Positions 5,208 through 11,967 of a DNA stretch of 11,967 nucleotides are shown here, piece after piece (position 1 is the first letter of the stretch; the number at the start of each line of letters is the position of its first letter). Source of the DNA: Bacteroidetes bacterium CG23_combo_of_CG06-09_8_20_14_all_32_9 (lineage in GTDB: Bacteria; Bacteroidota; Bacteroidia; Bacteroidales; GWA2-32-17); NCBI GenBank assembly GCA_002771395.1, contig PCSS01000308.1, positions 1,748-13,714 on the forward strand. The letters run 5' to 3'. Position numbers and translations under genes: made by a program. A model generated the notes under the pieces. That model had not been told where the DNA came from, did no database searches, and saw nothing but the letters and a program-made list of their open reading frames with translations.

Positions 5208-6428
5208 ATGAGAACGATATTACCACTTGCAATAATTATATTAGTTTATATTTTAACTGGGATAATTTTCCTATACGGCTTTAAAAAACAAATAATCAGT
5301 AAAAATAAATTTTGGAGAATGATTTTTGTATGGTCCGATTTGCTTATTTCGGCCACAATTATTTTAGTTTTATTAATCCTTTATTTTATAATTCGCTCAT
5401 CTCCCAACTTTATATCTTTAACCAGAATTTTTTACGCAATTAGTTTCTTTTTACTTTTTTATATTCCAAAATTATTATTTGTAATATTATTTATATTTAA
5501 CGAGTTAATAAAATTTCTAATTAATGCTGTGTTAATAAAAAATGTAAAATTCAGGATTTTAACATTCCTGGGATTTATTATTAGCATATTCACCTTTATT
5601 ACAATAGTTTACGGTATTATAGCAGGTAAAAATGATTTCACAGTAAGAAATACCGAAATATATACTGATAAAATTCCAAAATCGTTTGATAAACTAAAAA
5701 TTGTTCAAATTTCAGATATTCATATAGGAAGTTTTTACTATAATTCAGATAAATTAACTAAAATTGTAAAAATTATCAATAATTTAAATCCTGATATAGT
5801 TTTATTTACAGGCGACCTTGTAAATAATTTTGCAGAAGAAGCCGACGGGTTCGATTCAATATTTTTAAAGATAAAAGCGCCTCTTGGAAAATTTGCAGTT
5901 CTTGGTAATCACGATTATGGCGATTATACAGTTTGGCCAACCCCGGAAATAAAAAATATTAATCTTTCAAAAATTATATTTCATTATAAAGCGATGGGAT
6001 TTAATTTATTGCAAAACCGTTCAGTAATAATTTCAAATGGAAAAGACAGTATAACCATTGCCGGTGTTGATAATTGGGGACTGCCTCCTTTCAGGCAATA
6101 TGGCGACTTACAAAAAACCGTAGAAAATGTTTCATCCCGATCATTTACTATTATGTTAAGCCATGACCCATCATACTGGAACGAAGAAATTCAATATTCT
6201 AAAAAAGTTGATATAACATTTTCGGGACATACACACGGTGGACAAGTTGGTTTTGAGAAATTCGGGATAAAATGGAACCTTGTAAAGTACAGATACCCGC
6301 AATGTGCAGGTTTATATCAAAATAATCAGAATTATTTGTACGTTAATCGCGGGTTAGGATGTATCGGATTTATTGGCAGAATTGGAATACCTCCGGAAAT
6401 TACTTTAATAATAATTCATAAAAAATGA
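5208..6428 (+). CDS. Membrane-anchored calcineurin-like metallophosphoesterase (YkuE/YaeI type)
   Basis: Of 406 residues, the first 140 or so are hydrophobic, with about four membrane segments (roughly 5-24, 44-63, 75-98, 117-138). The rest is a calcineurin-like phosphoesterase domain with every metal-binding motif: D170-x-H172 in QISDIH, GD at 202-203, GNHD at 233-236, SHDP with His319, and GHTHGGQ with His341 and His343. The domain should bind two metal ions and hydrolyse a phosphomonoester or phosphodiester; domain order and membrane anchoring fit the YkuE/YaeI group, whose members have been linked to lipid or undecaprenyl-type phosphates, though the natural substrate is uncertain. The 4-bp overlap (ATGA) with the cls gene suggests a role in envelope phospholipid metabolism. 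A GATATTTG only 4 bp before the ATG would imply a nearly leaderless transcript. Confidence 0.85.
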   Translation: MRTILPLAIIILVYILTGIIFLYGFKKQIISKNKFWRMIFVWSDLLISATIILVLLILYFIIRSSPNFISLTRIFYAISFFLLFYIPKLLFVILFIFNELIKFLINAVLIKNVKFRILTFLGFIISIFTFITIVYGIIAGKNDFTVRNTEIYTDKIPKSFDKLKIVQISDIHIGSFYYNSDKLTKIVKIINNLNPDIVLFTGDLVNNFAEEADGFDSIFLKIKAPLGKFAVLGNHDYGDYTVWPTPEIKNINLSKIIFHYKAMGFNLLQNRSVIISNGKDSITIAGVDNWGLPPFRQYGDLQKTVENVSSRSFTIMLSHDPSYWNEEIQYSKKVDITFSGHTHGGQVGFEKFGIKWNLVKYRYPQCAGLYQNNQNYLYVNRGLGCIGFIGRIGIPPEITLIIIHKK

Positions 6429-7900
6429 TATTATTAAACTCAATATTAAAAGACATTTGGTACTATACAAATTATTGGTTTCAAATTGTATTAATTATAA
6501 TTGTGATATTTGTTATAATTTATTTAATTCTTCAAAACAGAAACCCAAACCAAACAATTTCATGGATTTTAGCTATACTTCTTATTCCTGTTGCAGGACT
6601 TATTCTTTTTTACTTTTTCGGTAAAAATTACCGTAAAAAAAGAATTTTTACAAAAAAAGAAATTACAGACTTCAGACAAACAGAGAAACTAATTGCCTGG
6701 CAATCGGAACATTTATTAGATGATTTGGATATTACAAACACAAACATCCTTTCTAAAGCAGGAATTATTAAACTACTGTTAAACAATAATAAAGCCCTGC
6801 TAACACATAATAACAAAGTGTACATATTAAATAATGGTAATGAAACTTTTCCTGCAATTTTTGAAGCATTAAAAAATGCAAAGCATCATATTCACCTTGA
6901 GTATTATATGATTGAAGAAGATTCAATTGGTAAACAACTGAAAAATATTTTAATTGAAAAAGCAAAACAAGGAGTAACAATCAGAATAATTTACGACGAT
7001 GTTGGTTCATGGGGACTTAGCGATAATTACATTAAAGAACTGACTGATACAGGAATTGAGGCAAAAGCCTTTATACCTGTTAGATTTCATCATCTTGCAC
7101 AAAGAATAAATTTTAGAAACCACAGAAAAATTATTATTGTTGACGGAAAAATTGGTTTTGTAGGCGGATTAAATTTTGCAGACCGCTACTTATGCGGGAT
7201 TCAGGAAATAAGCTTCTGGCGTGATACACATCTTAAATTAGAAGGCAGTGTTGTTGGAAGTTTACAGGTCATTTTTCTTACCGATTGGCAATTTGTTTCA
7301 AATCAGCTGCTTAACGATAACAAATATTTTCCCAAAAATGAAACCTGCGGAAAATGTTTAATTCAAATTGCTACAAGCGGTCCCGATTCTGACTGGGATA
7401 GTATTATGCAAACCTATTTTTACGCAATTTCTACTGCACGAAAATATTTGTACATCTCTACACCGTATTTTATTCCTAATGAAAGCATTTTAACCGCCAT
7501 AAAAACTGTATCATTAAGCGGAGTTGACGTACGGATTATTTTGCCCGGCCGCTCCGATTCAAAACTTACTTATTTCGGCTCAATGTCATATCTTAAGGAA
7601 TTACTCGAAGCCGATGTCCTAATTTATTTGTATAATAAAGGTTTTACACATTCTAAAGTTTTAATTGTTGATGATGTTTTCAGCTCGGTTGGAACAGCTA
7701 ATATGGATTTAAGAAGTTTCGACCAGAACTTTGAAGTAAATGCCCTGATTTACGACGAAAATATTGCTAAAAAACTGAAAGCATTTTACATGGAAGATAT
7801 TTCTAATAGTAAACTTCTTAAACTTGAGGATTATGTAAACCGACCTTTGTCGAGACGTATTGCAGAAGGAATTGCACGTATTTTAAGCCCTATTTTATAG
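6425..7900 (+). CDS. cls: Cardiolipin synthase (phospholipase D superfamily)
   Basis: The 491-residue protein has two N-terminal membrane segments (about 20-36 and 46-65), the second with the PLDc_N-type pattern ISWILAILLIPVAGLILFYF. Two phospholipase D HKD motifs follow: H233-x-K235 to D240 in NHRKIIIVDGKIGFVGGLN, and H409-x-K411 to D416 in THSKVLIVDDVFSSVGTANMD. The two histidines form the catalytic pair. The length and layout match bacterial ClsA-type enzymes, which join two phosphatidylglycerol molecules into cardiolipin plus glycerol, or use phosphatidylethanolamine in some relatives. Its ATG overlaps the stop of the phosphoesterase gene (ATGA at 6425-6428), so translation is probably coupled. 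Its last 11 bases are shared with the 3' end of the convergent DUF4301 gene. Confidence 0.92.
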   Translation: MILLNSILKDIWYYTNYWFQIVLIIIVIFVIIYLILQNRNPNQTISWILAILLIPVAGLILFYFFGKNYRKKRIFTKKEITDFRQTEKLIAWQSEHLLDDLDITNTNILSKAGIIKLLLNNNKALLTHNNKVYILNNGNETFPAIFEALKNAKHHIHLEYYMIEEDSIGKQLKNILIEKAKQGVTIRIIYDDVGSWGLSDNYIKELTDTGIEAKAFIPVRFHHLAQRINFRNHRKIIIVDGKIGFVGGLNFADRYLCGIQEISFWRDTHLKLEGSVVGSLQVIFLTDWQFVSNQLLNDNKYFPKNETCGKCLIQIATSGPDSDWDSIMQTYFYAISTARKYLYISTPYFIPNESILTAIKTVSLSGVDVRIILPGRSDSKLTYFGSMSYLKELLEADVLIYLYNKGFTHSKVLIVDDVFSSVGTANMDLRSFDQNFEVNALIYDENIAKKLKAFYMEDISNSKLLKLEDYVNRPLSRRIAEGIARILSPIL

Positions 7901-9428
7901 GTTGATGTTCGGGTCTTAATAAATCGTTTGCTGTTTTTACCGGGTTAAAAGTAATTAAAGGCACTTCAACAAAAATTGTATTCCAAAATGCCATTGCACC
8001 ATTCCACAAACCGGGTAATTCCAACGCTTTTAAATCAAATCCATCCTTCGATTTTTTTGAAATAAAACCAGTATTCGGGTCAATAAAATTATTCAGTTCA
8101 AATTTTTTTCCACGAAAATCAATAACAGAGCAAACTAAATCAACAGGATTAAAATGCGTGGCTTTTTTAAATATATTTAACTGTATTTCATTAGCACTAT
8201 CAATTTGAGAAGATTCTATAATTTGTAAAGAAACATTGCCCTTCGAATCTTCCACCCAGTATGGACCACCTCCGGGTTCCCCCATATTTTTAACCATTCC
8301 ACAAACTCTGATCGGCCGGTTTAAAATTTTTTGCAGAAATTGCAAATCCTTTGTTTTATCATCAGTAATTGCAATAACATTAAAAAAGTAATTCTTATAA
8401 AACCGTGTTATTTCATTTATAAAGTTATCAGATTTTTCGCCTTGTTCAATCCTGTTAAGATAATTATGAATTTTATTTCTTACTTTAATTAAAAGCCCAC
8501 CGATTGCTTTTTTATATCTTACTGTTTGGTCTTTATACCAATCGGGAACTACGTTATCTATATTTTTGATAAAGATTACTGAAGTATCAATTTCGTTAAG
8601 ATTTTTAATAAGAGCACCGTGCCCGCCAGGTCGGAATAACAATTTTCTGTCGTTTGAACGAAAAGGCTTATTATCAGGCGTAACAGCAATTGTATTAGTT
8701 GAAGACTTTTGAACTGAATATGAAATTTGAAATTTTACATTAAATTTTTGTTGAAATTTATTTTGAACCTTTGTTACAAGTTTTTCAATTTCCGACAAAT
8801 GTTCAGATGTAACGGTAAAATGAATATTCACATTTCGGTTTGCCGAAACCGAATACATTGCTCCCTCTGCCAAATGCTCCTCAAGCGAAGTACGAACCTC
8901 ATTTTTGTAAGTATGAAAACTTAAAAGCGCCTTAGGAAGATTTCCATAATTCATACCTTTTTCAGTTAACAATGCCGAAATAATACTTATATAATTATCC
9001 TCATTAAATTCATTTTCAATATTTAAACCATATTCTTTTTTTAATACTTTTTTAAGTTCATTGTAAAAGGCAAATTGTGATAAGTTTTCAAAAAATTGCA
9101 AAACCGGTTTATATTTTTTATCATTTTCCAAATCAAGAAAGCCATTCCACTCATCCATTAATGAATACAAATCCTTAAACATTCTTGTTGCAGCACCCGA
9201 AGCAGGTACAAACTTTACGAGATTCTCATTTATGGAATATTTGTTATAATAATTTATTAAAGACTCTGTTTCTTTATCCGAAAAAACTTTTATTCCGTCG
9301 TCGGCAATTGCCGGTCTGTTAAGCCTTACAAATGGAAACCCGTTTTTAAAAAATTCAATTTGTTTTTCAATAACTGATGGGGTAATTCCCATCTCTTTCA
9401 TTTGCTGTAAATCTTCCTTGCTAAACAT
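7890..9428 (-). CDS. DUF4301 family protein, nucleotidyltransferase-like
   Basis: This 512-residue protein has no signal peptide or membrane segment and so is cytosolic. It matches the DUF4301 family, mostly found in Bacteroidota, in length and in its fixed motifs: KFVPASGAATRMFKDL (72-87), FRPGGHGALIKNL (265-277), FIKNIDNVVPDW (286-297), and MGEPGGGPYWV (382-392). The first resembles the glycine-rich NTP-binding loop of sugar-nucleotide pyrophosphorylases, RPGGHGAL resembles their sugar-nucleotide segment, and NIDN resembles their metal-binding aspartate region. A UDP-sugar-pyrophosphorylase-like activity is therefore plausible, but no function is established that I know of. The 3' end overlaps cls by 11 bp, tail to tail. 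Upstream, CAAATAAA (9437-9444; TTTATTTG on the minus strand) is one mismatch from a -7 box. Confidence 0.85.
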   Translation of the reverse strand: MFSKEDLQQMKEMGITPSVIEKQIEFFKNGFPFVRLNRPAIADDGIKVFSDKETESLINYYNKYSINENLVKFVPASGAATRMFKDLYSLMDEWNGFLDLENDKKYKPVLQFFENLSQFAFYNELKKVLKKEYGLNIENEFNEDNYISIISALLTEKGMNYGNLPKALLSFHTYKNEVRTSLEEHLAEGAMYSVSANRNVNIHFTVTSEHLSEIEKLVTKVQNKFQQKFNVKFQISYSVQKSSTNTIAVTPDNKPFRSNDRKLLFRPGGHGALIKNLNEIDTSVIFIKNIDNVVPDWYKDQTVRYKKAIGGLLIKVRNKIHNYLNRIEQGEKSDNFINEITRFYKNYFFNVIAITDDKTKDLQFLQKILNRPIRVCGMVKNMGEPGGGPYWVEDSKGNVSLQIIESSQIDSANEIQLNIFKKATHFNPVDLVCSVIDFRGKKFELNNFIDPNTGFISKKSKDGFDLKALELPGLWNGAMAFWNTIFVEVPLITFNPVKTANDLLRPEHQPIK

Positions 9429-9568
9429 CTTTGTTACAAATAAAATTTCGAATCAAAAAATAAAGTTTAATGAACAAAAATAATGATACTGAAGTTTCGC
9501 ACTTCTAAAACTATTGAAAACATTGTTAATTAAAATTCAAAAAAAGCATCATAATTTCATTATAAATG

Positions 9569-9598
9569 TTTAAATTTAAAACAATTATTAATTGTTTT
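9569..9598. promoter_or_regulatory. Abutting A+T palindromes upstream of a small ORF
   Basis: A perfect 12-bp palindrome TTTAAATTTAAA (9569-9580) overlaps a perfect 21-bp inverted repeat (9578-9598) with 10-bp arms AAAACAATTA and TAATTGTTTT around a single T. The second ends 16 bp before the ATG at 9615. No gene is transcribed into it from the left, and the stem has only one G-C pair per arm, so a terminator is unlikely. A repressor or activator binding site for the small ORF is more plausible, though chance in A+T-rich DNA cannot be excluded. Confidence 0.4.
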
Positions 9599-9614
9599 CT
9601 AAAACATAGAAATT

Positions 9615-9791
9615 ATGATGCAAGACAAAATTAAACAAAAAATAGTTCATATAAACGAACTTTTTGATAAAAACGAAAAAGGCGATATTGCCTCAAAGGT
9701 CTTAAGTTTTTTAAAACCTTTTGAAATAAAATCTATCATCGGTTTATGTGGGTTAGACGAGATAAAGAAAAAGAGTGTTAATTATGTATAA
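9615..9791 (+). CDS. Small protein of 58 residues, unknown function
   Basis: An ATG-ATG pair (9615 and 9618) opens a 58-codon frame to a TAA at 9789-9791. The product (MMQDKIKQKIVHINELFDKN, then helical sequence with ASKVLSFLKPFEIKSI and GLDEIKKKSVNYV) is charged, Lys-rich and likely helical, with no signal peptide, membrane segment or domain I recognise. It looks coding: it has balanced hydrophobic and charged residues, no low-complexity run, and two closely spaced candidate starts. It is preceded by a long A+T palindrome and fills most of the gap between two larger minus-strand genes. Its 3' end lies 22 bp from the convergent M1 peptidase gene. No ribosome binding site is seen, as usual in this phylum. 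It may be a real small gene or a chance frame; I lean slightly to real. Confidence 0.5.
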   Translation: MMQDKIKQKIVHINELFDKNEKGDIASKVLSFLKPFEIKSIIGLCGLDEIKKKSVNYV

Positions 9792-9813
9792 GCGGCCGAG
9801 TAGTAACTATAAT

Positions 9814-11790
9814 CTATTTTACCATCACCATTTTGCGAACTAAATTAATATGATTACCGCGAATTTCTGCTAAGTACATACCCGGTTTTATTCCGTTGAG
9901 CGGTATAATTTTTTCTTTAGAATCAAGGGGATATAATAATATTTCGCGTCCCGATAAATCTAAAAATTTGATACTCCCATTAAAATCATCAGGTCCTGAA
10001 TATCTGAAATAAAGATTTTCTGTAGCAGGATTTGGATTCAGACTAATAAAAAAATCATCCGGTTTAATTTGAGCAACTTCTTGTGAAATATGGAAAATAT
10101 ATAATAAACTATCTAAAATCCAGTTTTGCGGGTCGAAAGTTAATCCCGAAACTTTATTATTATTTACATCAACATTAAATATTTGAACATTTTGAGACGG
10201 TTGAATTACAATTACCGAATCAGGATTTTCGGCAAAAGAAATTTTTATTTGCAAAGGAGTTGTAAACAACTGATTATTAGCAGAGCTTCCCCATTGAACC
10301 AATTGTATTTTTAAATTATCAAAACCCGTTATTGTAGAATCTTGTTGCCAGATTAATATATAAAATGGAAATCCTTCACCATAATAGTATTGGTCAAAAA
10401 ATTCATCAAAACTTTTACCGTTAATGTTTTCAAAAATATTTTTAACGTCTTCGCCGGTAATAACACTATCGGCAAATTGAGTTTGCATTTGTTTAAGTGC
10501 AACAAAAAACAGCGAATCGTTATTGCTTAAATATCTAAGCATATGAATAATTGCCGAACCTTTTTTGTAACTCAAATTCCCGTTAAAAATTCTTCCTTCG
10601 TTCCAAACATCGGCAAACGGAACATAAACGCTGCCATTTGGCTCTGACCTGGCTCTTTTGTGGCAATAAGCCATATTTTCATCGGCATTTACCTGACTTA
10701 CCATATCTTGTGCATAAATATACTCGCCATACGATGCAAAGCCTTCATTTATCCAGATGTCCTGCCAGTTTGCGCAAGTTATATGATCGCCAAACCACTG
10801 GTGTGTAAGTTCGTGAGCCACAAGCCATGTGTCCAAATATCCAAGCGAAGTCATTGTTTGGTGTTCCATTCCACCCCCAACAGGGCACATAACGTGTCCG
10901 AATTTTTCATCAGCCCAAGGATAAAGCCCGAATTTTTCGCTGTAAAGTTCAACTAAAGGTGCCATTTGGGCAATTTTTAAAGCGTTATCAGTTATAAATT
11001 GTGGATTATTATAAAAATAATTCTGAATAATAATACTATCGGAATATCCTGCCGGGTGAGCATAAACATTATGCTCAATATAATCTCCAACTGCCAGCGA
11101 AAGCAAATAATAAACAATTGGATGATGTTCTTTCCACTCGTACCGTACTTTTCCGTTACCCATTTGTGTAATTTGCGAAAGTTTTCCGTTAGAGCCGGCT
11201 TTAAGTGAACTGTCAACTGTAATAAAAATCCATGCGGAATCAAGCCTGTCGGTTAAATCCTGCTTACACGGAAGCCAGTTTTTTAAATGAAACGATTCTG
11301 ATAATGTCCATGTAATATACTTTTGGTAATTAGAATCGTAAGTATTTATAATTCCACGATATGCACCACTTGTAGCAGAAATACCGTGGTACCAGACCTG
11401 TATCCAGAATTGGGTTCCCGTTGAAATAGAACTTTGAGCAAAAACAAAAATTGTATCGTTTGAATAATAATAAGTAGTATTTTGAGAATTAATTTGTGTA
11501 CTATCAATTATAAAACCAGGTGCAAATTCAAAATAAACGGTATCAATATTACTTTTTGCCAGGAGTTTGTATTGTACCGAACCGGAAATGTATGTGTTCG
11601 TATCGTTTACAGCAACATCAATATGCACAAATTTTTGGTCATACTGATTTAAAAGAACTGAAACAGATTTCAGAACAGGTTTAAATTGGTTTTCAGCAAA
11701 TTCTTTATTTGCTTCAACGTTATTAGCAAATTGACTCCTACAAAAAATTGGAGAAAATACAATCAAAAATGGAATTATTAATCTTTTCAC
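9814..11790 (-). CDS. Secreted M1-family metallopeptidase with T9SS type A sorting domain
   Basis: I place the start at the GTG at 11790, giving 658 residues and a classic signal peptide (MKRLIIPFLIVFSPIFCRS, cleavage before Gln20). A TTG 30 bp upstream is the only other start in frame and would add ten polar residues. The protein has the M1 layout: an N-terminal beta domain, then the substrate-binding GGGMEH (305-310; the usual GxMEN with His for Asn), then zinc site HELTH (326-330) with Glu349 in NEG, matching HExxH-x18-E, and a catalytic-type Tyr408 in YKKGSAIIHML. It would be an exported zinc aminopeptidase acting on peptides outside the cell. The last 80 residues hold a T9SS sorting domain (SLNPNPATENLYFRY, then FLDLSGREI, then GMYLAEIRGN). 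It stands alone, convergent with the small ORF. Confidence 0.9.
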   Translation of the reverse strand: MKRLIIPFLIVFSPIFCRSQFANNVEANKEFAENQFKPVLKSVSVLLNQYDQKFVHIDVAVNDTNTYISGSVQYKLLAKSNIDTVYFEFAPGFIIDSTQINSQNTTYYYSNDTIFVFAQSSISTGTQFWIQVWYHGISATSGAYRGIINTYDSNYQKYITWTLSESFHLKNWLPCKQDLTDRLDSAWIFITVDSSLKAGSNGKLSQITQMGNGKVRYEWKEHHPIVYYLLSLAVGDYIEHNVYAHPAGYSDSIIIQNYFYNNPQFITDNALKIAQMAPLVELYSEKFGLYPWADEKFGHVMCPVGGGMEHQTMTSLGYLDTWLVAHELTHQWFGDHITCANWQDIWINEGFASYGEYIYAQDMVSQVNADENMAYCHKRARSEPNGSVYVPFADVWNEGRIFNGNLSYKKGSAIIHMLRYLSNNDSLFFVALKQMQTQFADSVITGEDVKNIFENINGKSFDEFFDQYYYGEGFPFYILIWQQDSTITGFDNLKIQLVQWGSSANNQLFTTPLQIKISFAENPDSVIVIQPSQNVQIFNVDVNNNKVSGLTFDPQNWILDSLLYIFHISQEVAQIKPDDFFISLNPNPATENLYFRYSGPDDFNGSIKFLDLSGREILLYPLDSKEKIIPLNGIKPGMYLAEIRGNHINLVRKMVMVK

Positions 11791-11830
11791 CTGTTTATAT
11801 TTTATTAATTTATTGTTCAAAAAAACTCAC

Positions 11831-11876
11831 TGTCATTCAATAGTCATACATAGTCATTCAATTGTTTCATTGTTTC
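11831..11876. repeat. Short tandem repeats upstream of the M1 peptidase gene
   Basis: Three near-identical 10-bp units, TGTCATTCAA, TAGTCATACA and TAGTCATTCA, run from 11831 to 11860. They are followed directly by two exact copies of ATTGTTTC (11861-11876). They lie 41 bp and more upstream of the GTG start, in the region where its promoter would be. Such microsatellite-like runs arise by slippage. Confidence 0.65.
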
Positions 11877-11901
11877 AAGAACAAAAACGACATACACGAC
11901 A

Positions 11902-11967
11902 TTAACCCCGTTAGATAATTGCTTGATTTAGGATAACCAATAATATGTATCCTATCTAACAGGGTAA
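11902..11967. repeat. Imperfect inverted repeat with nested hairpin at the right edge
   Basis: The left arm TTAACCCCGTTAGATA (11902-11917) pairs with the right arm TATCTAACAGGGTAA (11953-11967), perfect over the inner 8 bp GTTAGATA/TATCTAAC and then interrupted by a one-base bulge and a mismatch. Inside it GGATA (11931-11935) pairs with TATCC (11948-11952), leaving a 13-base bulge on the left strand and a 12-base loop. The repeat reaches the end of the window, so it may extend further. It could be a repetitive palindromic element, a small mobile element end, or a terminator of a gene to the right. Confidence 0.5.

Noticed and set aside
2907..7900. The plus-strand genes as a single envelope operon or new system
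   Set aside because: The 711-bp gap with REP-like palindromes and an opposing promoter separates the rhomboid/PCMD pair from the phosphoesterase/cls pair.
9578..9598. 21-bp palindrome as an intrinsic terminator
   Set aside because: The stem is almost wholly A-T with no clean T-run after it, and no gene ends just before it on either strand.
10660..11243. Several frames of 69-98 residues on both strands within the M1 peptidase gene
   Set aside because: They overlap a gene with full catalytic motifs and have no domain features; they are shadows.
11910..11960. GTTAGAT and ATCTAAC resembling integron attC core sites (GTTRRRY and RYYYAAC)
   Set aside because: The order is reversed relative to an attC site on both strands, no integrase or cassette is visible, and the palindromic arms explain the match.

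Overview
The window reads as chromosomal DNA from a member of the Bacteroidota, probably a Bacteroidales-like or Flavobacteriia-like environmental lineage. The evidence is a strongly A+T-rich composition, two secreted proteins ending in type IX secretion system (T9SS) type A sorting domains, and promoter-like sites of the Bacteroidota form (TTTG / TAnnTTTG). Recognisable purine-rich ribosome binding sites are absent, and a DUF4301 protein, mostly known from this phylum, is present. I see no tRNA, rRNA, CRISPR array, transposase or phage gene.

Left part (1-1380): the start of a MORN/YwqK-repeat putative lipoprotein runs off the left edge. Beyond it is a decayed accessory patch. It holds an intact antitoxin-like gene with a Bacteroidota-type promoter and a small operator-like palindrome, followed by a RelE/ParE-type toxin broken by a reading-frame problem and an in-frame TAG. 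Degenerate short intergenic repeats flank this locus on both sides.

Middle part (1380-5207): a PBP4-type D-alanyl-D-alanine carboxypeptidase (dacB) is divergent from a rhomboid intramembrane protease. A secreted PCMD-like T9SS cargo protein follows. Then comes about 700 bp without an intact gene, containing two REP-like palindromes and a small conserved-looking gene disrupted by a single-base frameshift but still carrying a near-perfect promoter.

Right part (5208-11967): a membrane-anchored calcineurin-like phosphoesterase overlaps a cardiolipin synthase (cls) by 4 bp, so the two are probably translationally coupled. The cls gene runs tail-to-tail into a DUF4301 gene with an 11-bp overlap. 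A 58-codon small ORF preceded by abutting A+T palindromes lies next, then a secreted M1-family metallopeptidase with a T9SS sorting domain, whose likely start is a GTG. The right edge holds short tandem repeats and an imperfect inverted repeat.

Most of the window is cell-envelope housekeeping: peptidoglycan trimming (dacB), membrane proteolysis (rhomboid), phospholipid synthesis (cls with its phosphoesterase partner) and secreted T9SS cargo. I do not see a convincing new multi-gene system. The best leads are the decayed toxin-antitoxin locus between direct repeats, the small ORF with its palindromic upstream region, the phosphoesterase-cls pair, and the frameshifted small gene.
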